NCBI GenBank assembly: GCA_964495885.1
Contig: CAZBWO010000016.1
Location: 15,728-79,727 of the forward strand
DNA length: 64,000 nt
Reading direction: 5' to 3'
Origin: PALG01 sp964495885
GTDB taxonomy: Bacteria > Bacteroidota > Bacteroidia > Flavobacteriales > Flavobacteriaceae
Shown one piece after another: positions 23,710 through 32,411 of this stretch. The notes under the pieces are model-generated. The model had not been told where the DNA came from and made no database searches. It worked only from the letters and a program-made list of their open reading frames with translations. The position numbers were made by a program, and so were the translations under genes. Position 1 is the first letter of the stretch; each line of letters begins with the position of its first letter.

Positions 23710-24942
23710 CTATTCAGCGGTAAGTTTCGCAATATTCACGATAACTTCAATTGCTTTCTGCATGCTTTCCACAGGAACGTATTCATACCTTCCGTGAAAG
23801 TTGTGGCCACCCGCAAAAATATTCGGACAGGGCAGCCCCATATAACTTAATTGAGAACCGTCTGTCCCTCCACGTATTGGTTTTATCATGGGTTCTATTC
23901 CCGCCTGTTGCATCGCCTTTTCAGCAATTTCCACAATGTGCATTACAGGTTCAATTTTTTCCCGCATGTTAAAATATTGATCTTTTAATTCTACGCTTAT
24001 CCGTTCTGCTTCATATTGTTGGTTGAGTTCGTCTGCCAATGATTGCATCATTCTTTTTCTGGCTTCAAAATGCTCCTTGTCATGATCCCGAACGATATAA
24101 TGCAGCTTGGTATGATCTACAGAACCTTCCATATGGTGTAAATGGAAGAACCCCTGTCTTCCTTCGGTATGTTCTGGGGTCTCCATTCGTGGAAGGGAAT
24201 TAATGTAATCTGTGGCGATATACATACTATTTACCATTTTTCCTTTGGCATATCCAGGATGTACTATTTTCCCCTGAATGCTCACTACAGCACCTGCCGC
24301 ATTGAAATTCTCAAACTCTAATTCCCCAACTTGGCTTCCGTCCATGGTATAGGCCCATTCGGCACCAAACTTTTTCACGTCAAACTTATGTGCTCCACGT
24401 CCAATTTCTTCATCGGGGGTAAAGCCTACCTTAATGGTACCATGTTTTATTTCTGGATGCTGAATTAAATATTCCATCGCCGAGATGATTTCAGCAATAC
24501 CTGCTTTATCATCAGCCCCTAAAAGGGTTGTGCCGTCTGTCGTAATTAAGGTTTGCCCTTTGTACAACAAAAGGTCTTCAAATTCCTTAGGGGATAATAC
24601 AAGGTTTTTTTCCGAGTTTAGGATAATATCCTTTCCATCATATTCTTCAATAATTTGCGGATTTACATTTGCTCCGGTAAAATCTGGGGAAGTGTCAAAA
24701 TGCGAAATAAAACCAATAGTGGGAACTTCTTTGTCAACATTACTGGGAAGCGTTGCCATGATGTAGGCATTGTCATCAATAGTAACATCTTTCATTCCAA
24801 TTTCCTTTAATTCTGAAACAAGTGCATGTGCTAAATCCCATTGTTTTTCAGTACTAGGGGTCGTTTCGGAAGTAGGATCACTTTCAGTGTCTACCGTAAC
24901 ATAACTTTTGAAACGTTCTATGAGTTTATCTTTTGAAATCAT
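23710..24942 (-). CDS. pepT: Peptidase T (tripeptide aminopeptidase)
   Basis: 410 residues, the standard length. M20 zinc-peptidase landmarks: GFISHFDTSPDFTG (His and Asp), TTLLGADDKAGIAEI (bridging Asp), FTPDEEIGRGAH (catalytic and ligand Glu), YTMDGSQVGELEFENFNAA, and the C-terminal PIRGGTDGSQLSYMGLPCPNIFAGGHNFH (segments). It removes the N-terminal residue from tripeptides in the cytoplasm. It stands alone. Confidence 0.95.
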   Translation of the reverse strand: MISKDKLIERFKSYVTVDTESDPTSETTPSTEKQWDLAHALVSELKEIGMKDVTIDDNAYIMATLPSNVDKEVPTIGFISHFDTSPDFTGANVNPQIIEEYDGKDIILNSEKNLVLSPKEFEDLLLYKGQTLITTDGTTLLGADDKAGIAEIISAMEYLIQHPEIKHGTIKVGFTPDEEIGRGAHKFDVKKFGAEWAYTMDGSQVGELEFENFNAAGAVVSIQGKIVHPGYAKGKMVNSMYIATDYINSLPRMETPEHTEGRQGFFHLHHMEGSVDHTKLHYIVRDHDKEHFEARKRMMQSLADELNQQYEAERISVELKDQYFNMREKIEPVMHIVEIAEKAMQQAGIEPMIKPIRGGTDGSQLSYMGLPCPNIFAGGHNFHGRYEYVPVESMQKAIEVIVNIAKLTAE

Positions 24943-25001
24943 AATTGGAAGTTTATCACAAATTAACGGAATAAGCCTTTAAAAAATAAGCCTTTTAGTA
25001 C

Positions 25002-25009
25002 TATTTTTG
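25002..25009 (+). promoter_or_regulatory. pyrD: Promoter core TATTTTTG of pyrD
   Basis: TAnnTTTG match 17 bases before the ATG, with TTTA (24978-24981) 20 bases upstream as a weak -33 element. Confidence 0.6.
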
Positions 25010-25026
25010 CATCACAATCCTACCGT

Positions 25027-26040
25027 ATGTATCAACTAGTTAGATCCATTCTTTTTCTCTTCGACCCAGAATGGGTGCATCATTTCAGTTTTAAAAGTAT
25101 TAGATTCCTCAACAAGCTAGGTTTTGGAGCGATTTTCAGAAATGCCTACCAAGTAAAATCACCAAAGCTTGAACGAACCTTATGGGGAATCACCTTTCCC
25201 AATCCGGTGGGATTGGCTGCAGGATTTGATAAAGATGCTAAATTGTACAAGGAACTTTCCAATTTCGGCTTTGGATTTATTGAAATAGGAACCGTAACTC
25301 CCAAACCACAACCCGGAAACCCCAAAAAACGATTGTTTCGGCTTAAAAAAGATTCGGCCATCATTAACAGAATGGGTTTTAATAATCAAGGGGTGGAAAA
25401 TGCCGCACTACTTCTGAAGAAAAACAAAGGTGTCATTATAGGTGGAAATATAGGTAAGAACAAAGTAACCCCTAATGAAGAGGCTGTAAATGATTACCTC
25501 TCTTGCTTTGAAGCCCTTTATCCTTATGTAGATTATTTTGTGGTGAACGTAAGTTCCCCCAATACACCAAATTTAAGAGCGCTTCAGGATAAGGAACCCC
25601 TTACAAAATTGCTTCTTTCCTTAAAGCAGGCGAATGCACAAAAAACGAAAGAAAAACCAATATTATTAAAAATAGCTCCTGATTTAAATAATGACCAATT
25701 GCAAGATATTATAGACATTGTTCAGGAAACTAAAATTGAAGGTGTTATTGCAACCAATACCACGATTTCACGTGACGGATTAGTTTCTGAAAATGCTTCG
25801 GAAATGGGAGGATTGAGCGGAAAACCCTTGACCAAAAGATCTACGGAAGTCATCCGCTTTCTTTCAGAAAAAAGTAATCAAAGCTTTCCTATTATTGGAG
25901 TAGGAGGAATTCATTCAAAGGAAGATGCCCTCGAAAAATTGAATGCCGGCGCAAGCTTGGTACAACTCTATACTGGCTTTATCTATGAGGGTCCAGCTTT
26001 GATTAAACAAATCAATAAAGCCATTTTACAGCAATCATAA
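25027..26040 (+). CDS. pyrD: Quinone-dependent dihydroorotate dehydrogenase
   Basis: 337 residues, class 2 type. The N-terminal amphipathic helices (YQLVRSILFLFDPEWVHHFSF) serve membrane association. FMN and substrate residues lie in GLAAGFDKDAKLYKEL, GFIEIGTVTPKPQPGNPKKRLFRL (segments), NRMGFNNQG, and the catalytic-serine region YFVVNVSSPNTPNLR. ATNTTISRDGL and IIGVGGI follow. It oxidises dihydroorotate to orotate in pyrimidine synthesis. The stop overlaps the next gene's ATG by one base, so the two are co-translated. Confidence 0.96.
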   Translation: MYQLVRSILFLFDPEWVHHFSFKSIRFLNKLGFGAIFRNAYQVKSPKLERTLWGITFPNPVGLAAGFDKDAKLYKELSNFGFGFIEIGTVTPKPQPGNPKKRLFRLKKDSAIINRMGFNNQGVENAALLLKKNKGVIIGGNIGKNKVTPNEEAVNDYLSCFEALYPYVDYFVVNVSSPNTPNLRALQDKEPLTKLLLSLKQANAQKTKEKPILLKIAPDLNNDQLQDIIDIVQETKIEGVIATNTTISRDGLVSENASEMGGLSGKPLTKRSTEVIRFLSEKSNQSFPIIGVGGIHSKEDALEKLNAGASLVQLYTGFIYEGPALIKQINKAILQQS

Positions 26041-26654
26041 TGTGGGAACAGCTCGCTTCTTTTTCCTTTTTTACTATGTTGCTGGCACTTTCACCAGGAC
26101 CGGATAATATTTTTGTCATGACCCAGTCGTTGGTCAATGGATTTAAAAGCGGACTTGCAACTACCGCAGGACTGTTGTCGGGCTGTATCGTACATACTAC
26201 TTTGTTGGCATTTGGGGTTTCGGCATTGATTGCTGCATCTGAAGCTGCCATATGGGTGATTAAAATTGTTGGGGCATTGTATTTGTGTTTTCTCGCATTT
26301 AAAGTATCTCAGAGTGATACTCAATTAAGTTTTAATGAAAAAGTAGATAGTAAAAGTTATCTAACCCTATACAAGACAGGGGTGGTAATGAATTTGGTAA
26401 ACCCAAAAGTTCTATTGTTTTTTTTAGCGTTTTTCCCTTCCTTTTTATGGAATGAAACCGAAAATACTGTCTTTCAATTTTATATTTTGGGATTGGTATT
26501 CATGCTTGTATCCTTTTTTGTTTTTGGCGGTTTAGCACTTTTGGCTGGGCAAATTTCAAATTATATGGCCCGTCATCAAAAAGCGGGAGCGGTATTAAAA
26601 TGGCTTCAGGTTTTGGTTTTCGTTGGAATTGCCATTTTTATTTTGATTCCTTAA
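26040..26654 (+). CDS. LysE-family amino-acid exporter
   Basis: 204 residues, five to six transmembrane helices. The family signature ALSPGPDNIFVMTQSLVNGFKSGL is near the N-terminus, followed by WVIKIVGALYLCFLAFK and a middle TGVVMNLVNPKVLLFFLAFFP segment. It exports amino acids or related metabolites. The substrate is unknown. It begins at the last base of the pyrD stop codon. Confidence 0.9.
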   Translation: MWEQLASFSFFTMLLALSPGPDNIFVMTQSLVNGFKSGLATTAGLLSGCIVHTTLLAFGVSALIAASEAAIWVIKIVGALYLCFLAFKVSQSDTQLSFNEKVDSKSYLTLYKTGVVMNLVNPKVLLFFLAFFPSFLWNETENTVFQFYILGLVFMLVSFFVFGGLALLAGQISNYMARHQKAGAVLKWLQVLVFVGIAIFILIP

Positions 26655-26693
26655 TTTTTTAATGGAACTTCCTCTACCCACAAGGCGATTTCC

Positions 26694-26701
26694 TATCTTT
26701 A
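26694..26701 (+). promoter_or_regulatory. Promoter-like TATCTTTA immediately before HMG-CoA lyase
   Basis: Only four bases separate this element from the ATG at 26706, so a transcript from it would be nearly leaderless. Confidence 0.4.
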
Positions 26702-26705
26702 CGGA

Positions 26706-27569
26706 ATGCAGGAAGTAAAGCTTATTGAATGCCCCAGGGATGCCATGCAAGGCATTAAGGATTGGATTCCTACGGAAGCCAAGGCGCAATATATTCAGGC
26801 TTTGCTGCGGTGTGGGTTTGACACCATTGATTTTGGAAGTTTTGTGTCCCCAAAGGCCATTCCGCAGATGAAAGATACGGCTGAAGTACTTGAACTTTTG
26901 GATCTTTCTGAAACGACTAGCAAACTTTTGGCCATTGTTGCGAACGTTAGGGGAGCTGCCGACGCAGTGCAATTCCCGGAAATTCAATATTTAGGCTACC
27001 CTTTTTCCATTTCCGAGAATTTTCAGATGCGGAATACCCATAAAACCATTGCCCAATCTATTGAAGTGCTTTCAGAAATATTGAAACTTGCCAACCAGCA
27101 TGGGAAAGAAGTAGTGACTTATCTTTCCATGGGCTTTGGAAATCCGTATGGTGATCCTTGGAATGTTGATATTGTTGGAGAATGGGCCGAAAGACTTCAC
27201 GGCATGGGAGTGAAGATATTATCCTTAAGTGATACGGTTGGGACTTCTACGCCAGAAGTGATTGAATACCTTTTTTCACATTTAATCCCAAGATACCCTG
27301 AAGTAGAGTTTGGAGCACACCTACATACTACTCCTACCACTTGGTTTGAGAAGGTAGATGCAGCCTATAAAGCGGGTTGTAGAAGATTTGATGGGGCAAT
27401 TCAAGGATTTGGGGGCTGTCCTATGGCAAAAGACGAGCTTACGGGGAACATGCCTACTGAAAAAATGTTAAGCTATTTTACCACTGAAAAAGTGGAAACA
27501 CATATTTTGCCTATGTCATTTGAAAGTGCACATAATGAAGCATCCAAAATATTCCTAAAATACCATTAA
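26706..27569 (+). CDS. Hydroxymethylglutaryl-CoA lyase
   Basis: 287 residues. DRE-TIM-barrel lyase features: VKLIECPRDAMQGI (the R-D pair), FDTIDFGSFVSPKAIPQM, LSLSDTVGTSTP, FGAHLHTTPTTW (metal-ligand histidines) and the glycine-rich loop FGGCPMAKDELTGNMPTE with the catalytic cysteine. It cleaves HMG-CoA to acetoacetate and acetyl-CoA, the last step of leucine breakdown. This fits the leucine dehydrogenase at 20.7 kb. The following 5'-nucleotidase gene begins two bases after its stop. Confidence 0.92.
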   Translation: MQEVKLIECPRDAMQGIKDWIPTEAKAQYIQALLRCGFDTIDFGSFVSPKAIPQMKDTAEVLELLDLSETTSKLLAIVANVRGAADAVQFPEIQYLGYPFSISENFQMRNTHKTIAQSIEVLSEILKLANQHGKEVVTYLSMGFGNPYGDPWNVDIVGEWAERLHGMGVKILSLSDTVGTSTPEVIEYLFSHLIPRYPEVEFGAHLHTTPTTWFEKVDAAYKAGCRRFDGAIQGFGGCPMAKDELTGNMPTEKMLSYFTTEKVETHILPMSFESAHNEASKIFLKYH

Positions 27570-27571
27570 CC

Positions 27572-29107
27572 ATGAAAAAGATTATTTTTTTCACAAGTTT
27601 GATTTTACTTGTTGGTTGTAAAACAACTAAAATCAAAAATAACGATGTAAAAGATGATGGGATTATCTCGTTCACCTTGGTACAATTAAATGATGTGTAT
27701 GAAATTGCCCCCTTGGGAGGCGGAAAATATGGAGGTATGGCCCGGGTAGCACATGTGATAGATTCTATTAAAGAAGTGCAACCCAACACCTTTTTATTTC
27801 ATGCAGGGGATTTTTTAAATCCGTCTTTAATTGGAACCATTAAATATCAAGGGGAGCGTATTCGTGGGAAGCAAATGATTGAAGTGATGAATGCCATGGA
27901 TTTTGAACTGGTAACTTTTGGGAATCATGAGTTTGACGTTGGAAGGGAAGCATTGCAACAACGATTGAATGAGTCTAATTTTTATTGGACGACCGCTAAT
28001 TGTTTTGAACAGTTGGAAGACGGTCCAAGATCATTCTATTTTGAACGGGGAGGAGATTCTATTTATGTCCCGGAAACATATACCATTCATATGACTGATA
28101 GTGATAGTACTCAATTGGACGTTGGCTTTTTTGGAGTTACCCTTCCTTCTAATCCACAGGATTTTGTGTATTATTCAGATATGTATTTAGAGGCAGGTAG
28201 TGCCGTAAGTAAATTGCAGATGCAACAGTCTGACATCATTATGGGGCTTACCCATCTTACTATAGAACAAGATAAGGAATTGGCCCGTAGATATCCAGCA
28301 GTGTCTTTTATTATGGGAGGACATGAACATAACAATATGCTGCACGAAGTTGGGCAAACCAAAATTGCCAAGGCAGATGCTAATGCTAAAACCATTTATA
28401 TTCACCATTGTACTTTTAATAAAAAGACAAAATACCTTAAAATTGATTCCCAATTGTTTCCCATAGATGAAACAATTTCAGAAAAACCAGATGTGAAGGC
28501 AATTGTGGATCGATGGAATGCGATTTTGGAAAAGGAAATCACACAAGTTGTACCAGACCCTAATGAAGTAATTTACATAGCAAACCCTCCATTGGATGCT
28601 ACCGATAGTGCCAGCAGGGGTATACAAACCAATATGGGTGATATCATCACCAAGGCAATGGCTTGGTCTTTTAAAGAGCCTGTGGACGCTGCTTTGGTAA
28701 ATGGCGGTTCCATACGGTTGGATGATCAATTAAGTGGCCCAGTAACAAGTTTGGATATTTTTAGAGTTTTGCCTTTTGGTGGGCATGTGGCTAAGGTAGA
28801 TATCAAAGGTGATTTATTGATAGAGGTGTTAAATTTTGGTAAGGAAAATAGTGGTACTGGGGCTTATTTACAACGATACAATATAAATGAGGGTATTAAT
28901 GGAAATTGGCTACTGGAGGGCAACCCTATTGAAAATGACAAAGTATACCAAGTAGCATTCAGTGATTTTTTATTGAAAGGATACGACATTCCATTTCTAA
29001 CAACTGAAAATAAAGGGGTTTTGAAGGTTTATGAACCTGATAAATCTGAAAACGCTTCCGATATCCGAAAAGCAATAATCATGTATCTTAAACACTTGAA
29101 GAAATGA
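27572..29107 (+). CDS. Lipoprotein metallophosphatase / 5'-nucleotidase
   Basis: 511 residues. A lipobox (LLVGC, Cys16) targets it to the envelope. The N-terminal calcineurin-like metallophosphatase has QLNDVYEI, HAGDFLNPS, FGNHEFDVG, MGLTHLTIEQD and MGGHEHN, giving a full dimetal site. The C-terminal 5'-nucleotidase domain has DALL-like VDAALVNGGSIR, VLPFGGHVAKVDI and YQVAFSDFLL. It dephosphorylates nucleotides outside the cytoplasm. It lies between HMG-CoA lyase and a haem-binding protein, overlapping the latter by four bases. Confidence 0.92.
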   Translation: MKKIIFFTSLILLVGCKTTKIKNNDVKDDGIISFTLVQLNDVYEIAPLGGGKYGGMARVAHVIDSIKEVQPNTFLFHAGDFLNPSLIGTIKYQGERIRGKQMIEVMNAMDFELVTFGNHEFDVGREALQQRLNESNFYWTTANCFEQLEDGPRSFYFERGGDSIYVPETYTIHMTDSDSTQLDVGFFGVTLPSNPQDFVYYSDMYLEAGSAVSKLQMQQSDIIMGLTHLTIEQDKELARRYPAVSFIMGGHEHNNMLHEVGQTKIAKADANAKTIYIHHCTFNKKTKYLKIDSQLFPIDETISEKPDVKAIVDRWNAILEKEITQVVPDPNEVIYIANPPLDATDSASRGIQTNMGDIITKAMAWSFKEPVDAALVNGGSIRLDDQLSGPVTSLDIFRVLPFGGHVAKVDIKGDLLIEVLNFGKENSGTGAYLQRYNINEGINGNWLLEGNPIENDKVYQVAFSDFLLKGYDIPFLTTENKGVLKVYEPDKSENASDIRKAIIMYLKHLKK

Positions 29108-29580
29108 AGAAAATAGTCAAATATGTTTTGTTACTAGCCTTGGCGGCATTAGTAGTTATCCAATTTATACGTCCAGAAAGAAACACTTCCGGTTATGAAG
29201 CTGTAGCTTCTTTTGAAGCTGCAACAAAGCCTTCCGCAGAGGTAAAAGGAATTTTGAAAGATAATTGTTATGATTGCCACAGTAATCACACACAATATCC
29301 ATGGTATGCAGAAATTGCTCCATTTTCCTATTGGTTGGCAGATCATATTGAACATGGAAAAGAAGAATTAAATGTTTCAGATTGGGAACAATATTCCGTA
29401 AAACGGAAAGATCATAAATTGGAAGAAGTCATTGAGGAAGTAGAAGAGGGGCATATGCCCTTGGATTCCTATACTTGGCTTCATGGTGATCTTACAGATA
29501 ATGAAAAACAGCTGTTAATTCAATGGGCACAGTTGGCCAGATTACCGTTTAAGGAAATGGCAGAATTTTCAGAAAAGTAA
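29104..29580 (+). CDS. Membrane-anchored haem-binding domain protein
   Basis: 158 residues. An N-terminal transmembrane helix (YVLLLALAALVVIQF) is followed by a c-type haem site CYDCH (55-59) in the typical LKDNCYDCHSNHTQYPWYAEIAP (segment) context of the haem_bd family. The same motif leads into FSYWLADHIEHGKEELNVSDW. It faces the periplasm and probably carries electrons. The ATGA overlap with the preceding gene indicates translational coupling. Confidence 0.88.
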   Translation: MKKIVKYVLLLALAALVVIQFIRPERNTSGYEAVASFEAATKPSAEVKGILKDNCYDCHSNHTQYPWYAEIAPFSYWLADHIEHGKEELNVSDWEQYSVKRKDHKLEEVIEEVEEGHMPLDSYTWLHGDLTDNEKQLLIQWAQLARLPFKEMAEFSEK

Positions 29581-29619
29581 TCTTCTAAACCCTAATCTAT
29601 TTTATCCAAGTTTTTGTCC

Positions 29620-29627
29620 TATATTTG
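29620..29627 (+). promoter_or_regulatory. guaB: Promoter core TATATTTG of guaB
   Basis: Exact TAnnTTTG match followed by C, giving a leader of about 45-50 bases before the guaB ATG. Confidence 0.6.
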
Positions 29628-29630
29628 CAT

Positions 29631-29677
29631 GCAATTAAATAACAACCCATTCCAACCCTGGAACTAAATTTAATTGC
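29631..29677 (+). promoter_or_regulatory. guaB: Nested inverted repeat in the guaB leader
   Basis: GCAATTAAAT (29631-29640) pairs perfectly with ATTTAATTGC (29668-29677). Inside the loop, TTCCA-ACCC-TGGAA forms a second hairpin. The outer stem ends one base before the ATG at 29679, so folding would occlude the start codon. Confidence 0.5.
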
Positions 29678-29678
29678 G

Positions 29679-31151
29679 ATGACTGCACACGAAAATAAAA
29701 TCCTAGGAGAAGGCCTTACTTATGACGACGTACTTTTGGTACCGGCGTATTCTGAAGTTTTGCCTAGGGAGGTTTCCATCTCTTCCAAATTTTCAAAGAA
29801 TATAGCCCTTAACGCTCCTATTGTTTCGGCTGCTATGGATACCGTTACAGAAAGCGACATGGCAATTGCCATGGCACGGGAAGGGGGAATTGGTGTGATT
29901 CATAAAAATATGACCATCAAGCAGCAGGCAGCGCAGGTACGAAAAGTAAAACGTGCCGAAAGCGGCATGATCCAAGATCCAGTTACGCTTAAAAAAGACA
30001 ATACCGTCCAGGATGCCCAAAATACTATGCGGGAGTATAAAATTGGTGGAATTCCTATTGTGGATGATCAAAACAAACTTATTGGGATTGTTACAAATAG
30101 GGATCTTCGCTTTGAACATAATTACGACCGTAAGTTGGAAGAAGTGATGACCCATGAAAAGTTGGTAACCGTAGGGAAAGGTACTTCCTTAAAAGATGCA
30201 GAAATCATCCTTCAGGAAAATAAAATTGAAAAACTACCCGTCGTAGCCGAAGATGGCTCCCTATTAGGACTTATCACTTTTAGGGATATTACCAAGCTTA
30301 CCCAAAAGCCCATGGCCAATAAGGATGACTACGGAAGGCTTCGGGTGGCAGCTGCAATTGGCGTTACCGGTGATGCTGTTGAACGTGCCGAAGCGCTGGT
30401 GAATGCTCAGGTGGATGCCATTATAATCGACACAGCTCACGGACATACCAAAGGAGTGGTTGCGGTACTAAAGGAAGTTAAAAAGAAATTTCCGGAATTG
30501 GAAGTAGTGGTGGGAAATATTGCCACTGCCGAAGCTGCCAAATATTTAGTGGAAGCAGGTGCAGATGCTGTAAAAGTAGGGATAGGACCAGGCTCTATTT
30601 GTACGACTAGGGTAGTGGCAGGGGTTGGTTTTCCACAGTTTTCTGCGGTGTTGGAAGTTGCCCATGCCATTAAAGGGTCTGGAGTTCCTGTTATTGCAGA
30701 CGGAGGTATTCGTTACACGGGAGATATTCCCAAAGCATTGGCAGCAGGTGCAGATTGCGTAATGTTGGGTTCTTTGTTGGCTGGTACCAAGGAATCTCCT
30801 GGGGAAACCATTATTTATGAAGGAAGAAAATTTAAATCCTATCGTGGAATGGGAAGTGTGGAAGCCATGAAAAAAGGTTCTAAGGACCGGTATTTCCAAG
30901 ATGTGGAAGATGATATCAAAAAACTTGTTCCAGAAGGTATTGTGGGTAGGGTTCCTTATAAGGGTGAATTGGTGGAAAGTATGACTCAATTTATAGGAGG
31001 ACTACGTGCCGGAATGGGCTATTGTGGAGCCAAAGACATTGAAACCTTAAAGGAAAATGGACGTTTTGTTAAAATTACATCTGCGGGAATTCATGAAAGT
31101 CATCCACATGATGTGACCATTACCAAAGAGGCTCCTAATTATTCGAGATAA
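29679..31151 (+). CDS. guaB: Inosine-5'-monophosphate dehydrogenase
   Basis: 490 residues, full length. The barrel carries GLTYDDVLLVPAYSEVLP and APIVSAAMDTVTE, two CBS domains are inserted at about 95-210 (DPVTLKKDNTVQDAQ and MTHEKLVTVGKGTSLKDA), and the catalytic loop is GIGPGSICTTRVV with Cys308. The flap has YRGMGSVEAM and DRYFQ. It makes XMP from IMP, the first committed step to GMP. It is monocistronic, with a structured leader and its own terminator. Confidence 0.97.
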   Translation: MTAHENKILGEGLTYDDVLLVPAYSEVLPREVSISSKFSKNIALNAPIVSAAMDTVTESDMAIAMAREGGIGVIHKNMTIKQQAAQVRKVKRAESGMIQDPVTLKKDNTVQDAQNTMREYKIGGIPIVDDQNKLIGIVTNRDLRFEHNYDRKLEEVMTHEKLVTVGKGTSLKDAEIILQENKIEKLPVVAEDGSLLGLITFRDITKLTQKPMANKDDYGRLRVAAAIGVTGDAVERAEALVNAQVDAIIIDTAHGHTKGVVAVLKEVKKKFPELEVVVGNIATAEAAKYLVEAGADAVKVGIGPGSICTTRVVAGVGFPQFSAVLEVAHAIKGSGVPVIADGGIRYTGDIPKALAAGADCVMLGSLLAGTKESPGETIIYEGRKFKSYRGMGSVEAMKKGSKDRYFQDVEDDIKKLVPEGIVGRVPYKGELVESMTQFIGGLRAGMGYCGAKDIETLKENGRFVKITSAGIHESHPHDVTITKEAPNYSR

Positions 31152-31180
31152 AAAAAACTCCCATTTGGGAGTTTTTTTAT
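31152..31180. terminator. Terminator of guaB (also serves convergent ompH-like gene)
   Basis: AAACTCCCA / TGGGAGTTT stem with A- and T-runs on either side, immediately after the guaB stop. Confidence 0.85.
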
Positions 31181-31195
31181 ACAATAAGATTAATG

Positions 31196-31705
31196 TTATT
31201 CTTCTTCCTTCACTTCAATGCCCATCTCCTTGAGCACGGCAAGGGTTAGGTCGAAACGGTTATCCACGTAAACCACATCATTATTTCTAAGCAATACTTG
31301 TGTATACCCACCGGCTCCAGCTACTTTTTCCAGAGCTTCACCCACTTTGGTATATAGTGGTTGCATAAGTTCATCTTGCTTTGCAAGGATTAACTGATTC
31401 CCATTCTGCTGAAATTTATTAATGTTGTTTTCCATTGCAACTAGGGAGTCCTGTCTTGATTTTCGCTGGTTGATGGTTAAGCTTACTTCATCCTGTTGGT
31501 ATTTTTGCACTTTAGATTGTAGTAGCTGCATTTTGGATTGCAGTTCGCCTTCCAATCCTTTGCTGAAAATTTGTACTTGATCTTGTACATCCTTTAATTC
31601 TGGCATTTTGCTAAGTACAAAATCTACATCAATTGTGCCCACCTTTGTTTCTTGAGCGAAAAGAGTAGCACTTAGTAAGAGTAATAAAAAGGTAAGATGC
31701 TTCAT
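31196..31705 (-). CDS. OmpH/Skp-family periplasmic chaperone
   Basis: About 169 residues with signal peptide MKHLTFLLLLLSATLFAQ; ATGs at 31705 and 31708 are adjacent, and 31705 is used. The mature part begins KVGTIDVDFVLSKMPELKDVQ and continues as a long coiled coil rich in Gln and Lys (SKMQLLQSKVQKYQQDEVSL), then returns to a beta segment. This is the Skp layout. It holds unfolded outer-membrane proteins in the periplasm. The acidic tail VKEEE is not part of the fold. Confidence 0.85.
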   Translation of the reverse strand: MKHLTFLLLLLSATLFAQETKVGTIDVDFVLSKMPELKDVQDQVQIFSKGLEGELQSKMQLLQSKVQKYQQDEVSLTINQRKSRQDSLVAMENNINKFQQNGNQLILAKQDELMQPLYTKVGEALEKVAGAGGYTQVLLRNNDVVYVDNRFDLTLAVLKEMGIEVKEEE

Positions 31706-31830
31706 CATTTGTTTAATTTTTGGCAATGATATTATTTTTTTTGGACTTATGGAAACCTTCCATGCGTGTTTATGTCTTTATCTACTTCATTTTGAAAGCA
31801 TTTCTCAAAAAAGATGCCATCATTTAAAGA

Positions 31831-32286
31831 TTATGATTCCAATACCGAAATGCCCTGCTCTGCAAAGTTTTTGAAATCCTCCATGTACTTTTTAGACTGT
31901 TTTTTAAACGCCCCAGGCATGAGCCAACCCATTAGTTTCATACCAATTCCCGAAAATTGAAATTCACTCTCACTAACCCATTGAGTGGTTTTATCATCAA
32001 TTTCTTTGAAAAAGTTTTTTTGGATGTTGTGTACTCCATTAGTGTCATAGGTGGCGTGAAAGGTTTCGGGGAAATTATTTTCAATAATGGTCTCAGTAAG
32101 GACCATATTTCTTTTCCCCATTTGGTATTTTAATTCCATTGTAGCACCTGGCTCTCCGGGGGTGCCTTGCAAAATTTTATAGTCTAAAAGTCCTCTTTGC
32201 CAATGTTTCATGTTTTCTGGATTATCCATTTTCTTAATGACTTCTTCTCTTGGAAGTGCAATTGTGATTTCAGTAATGTATTTCAT
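31831..32286 (-). CDS. SRPBCC (START-like) domain protein
   Basis: 151 residues from the ATG at 32286; upstream in-frame residues run into the promoter region of the divergent gene and are rejected. It reads MKYITEITIALPREEVIKKMDNPENMKHWQRGLLDYKIL (segments), then beta strands and the closing helix, which fits the helix-grip fold. It probably binds a hydrophobic ligand. No enzymatic role is implied. Confidence 0.8.
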   Translation of the reverse strand: MKYITEITIALPREEVIKKMDNPENMKHWQRGLLDYKILQGTPGEPGATMELKYQMGKRNMVLTETIIENNFPETFHATYDTNGVHNIQKNFFKEIDDKTTQWVSESEFQFSGIGMKLMGWLMPGAFKKQSKKYMEDFKNFAEQGISVLES

Positions 32287-32388
32287 AATGGTATAGGTAT
32301 TGATTGATTTTCTTTCCCTATAAAAATAAAAGATTTTAGAATATGAAACGTTATGGGTAGAGGATTGTGAAACCCTAACCATTTTTAT

Positions 32389-32396
32389 TATTTTTG
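32389..32396 (+). promoter_or_regulatory. Promoter core TATTTTTG of the PPIase cluster
   Basis: Exact TAnnTTTG. It overlaps the TTG at 32394, ruling that codon out as a start. Confidence 0.6.
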
Positions 32397-32411
32397 CGAG
32401 GTTTGAAAAAT

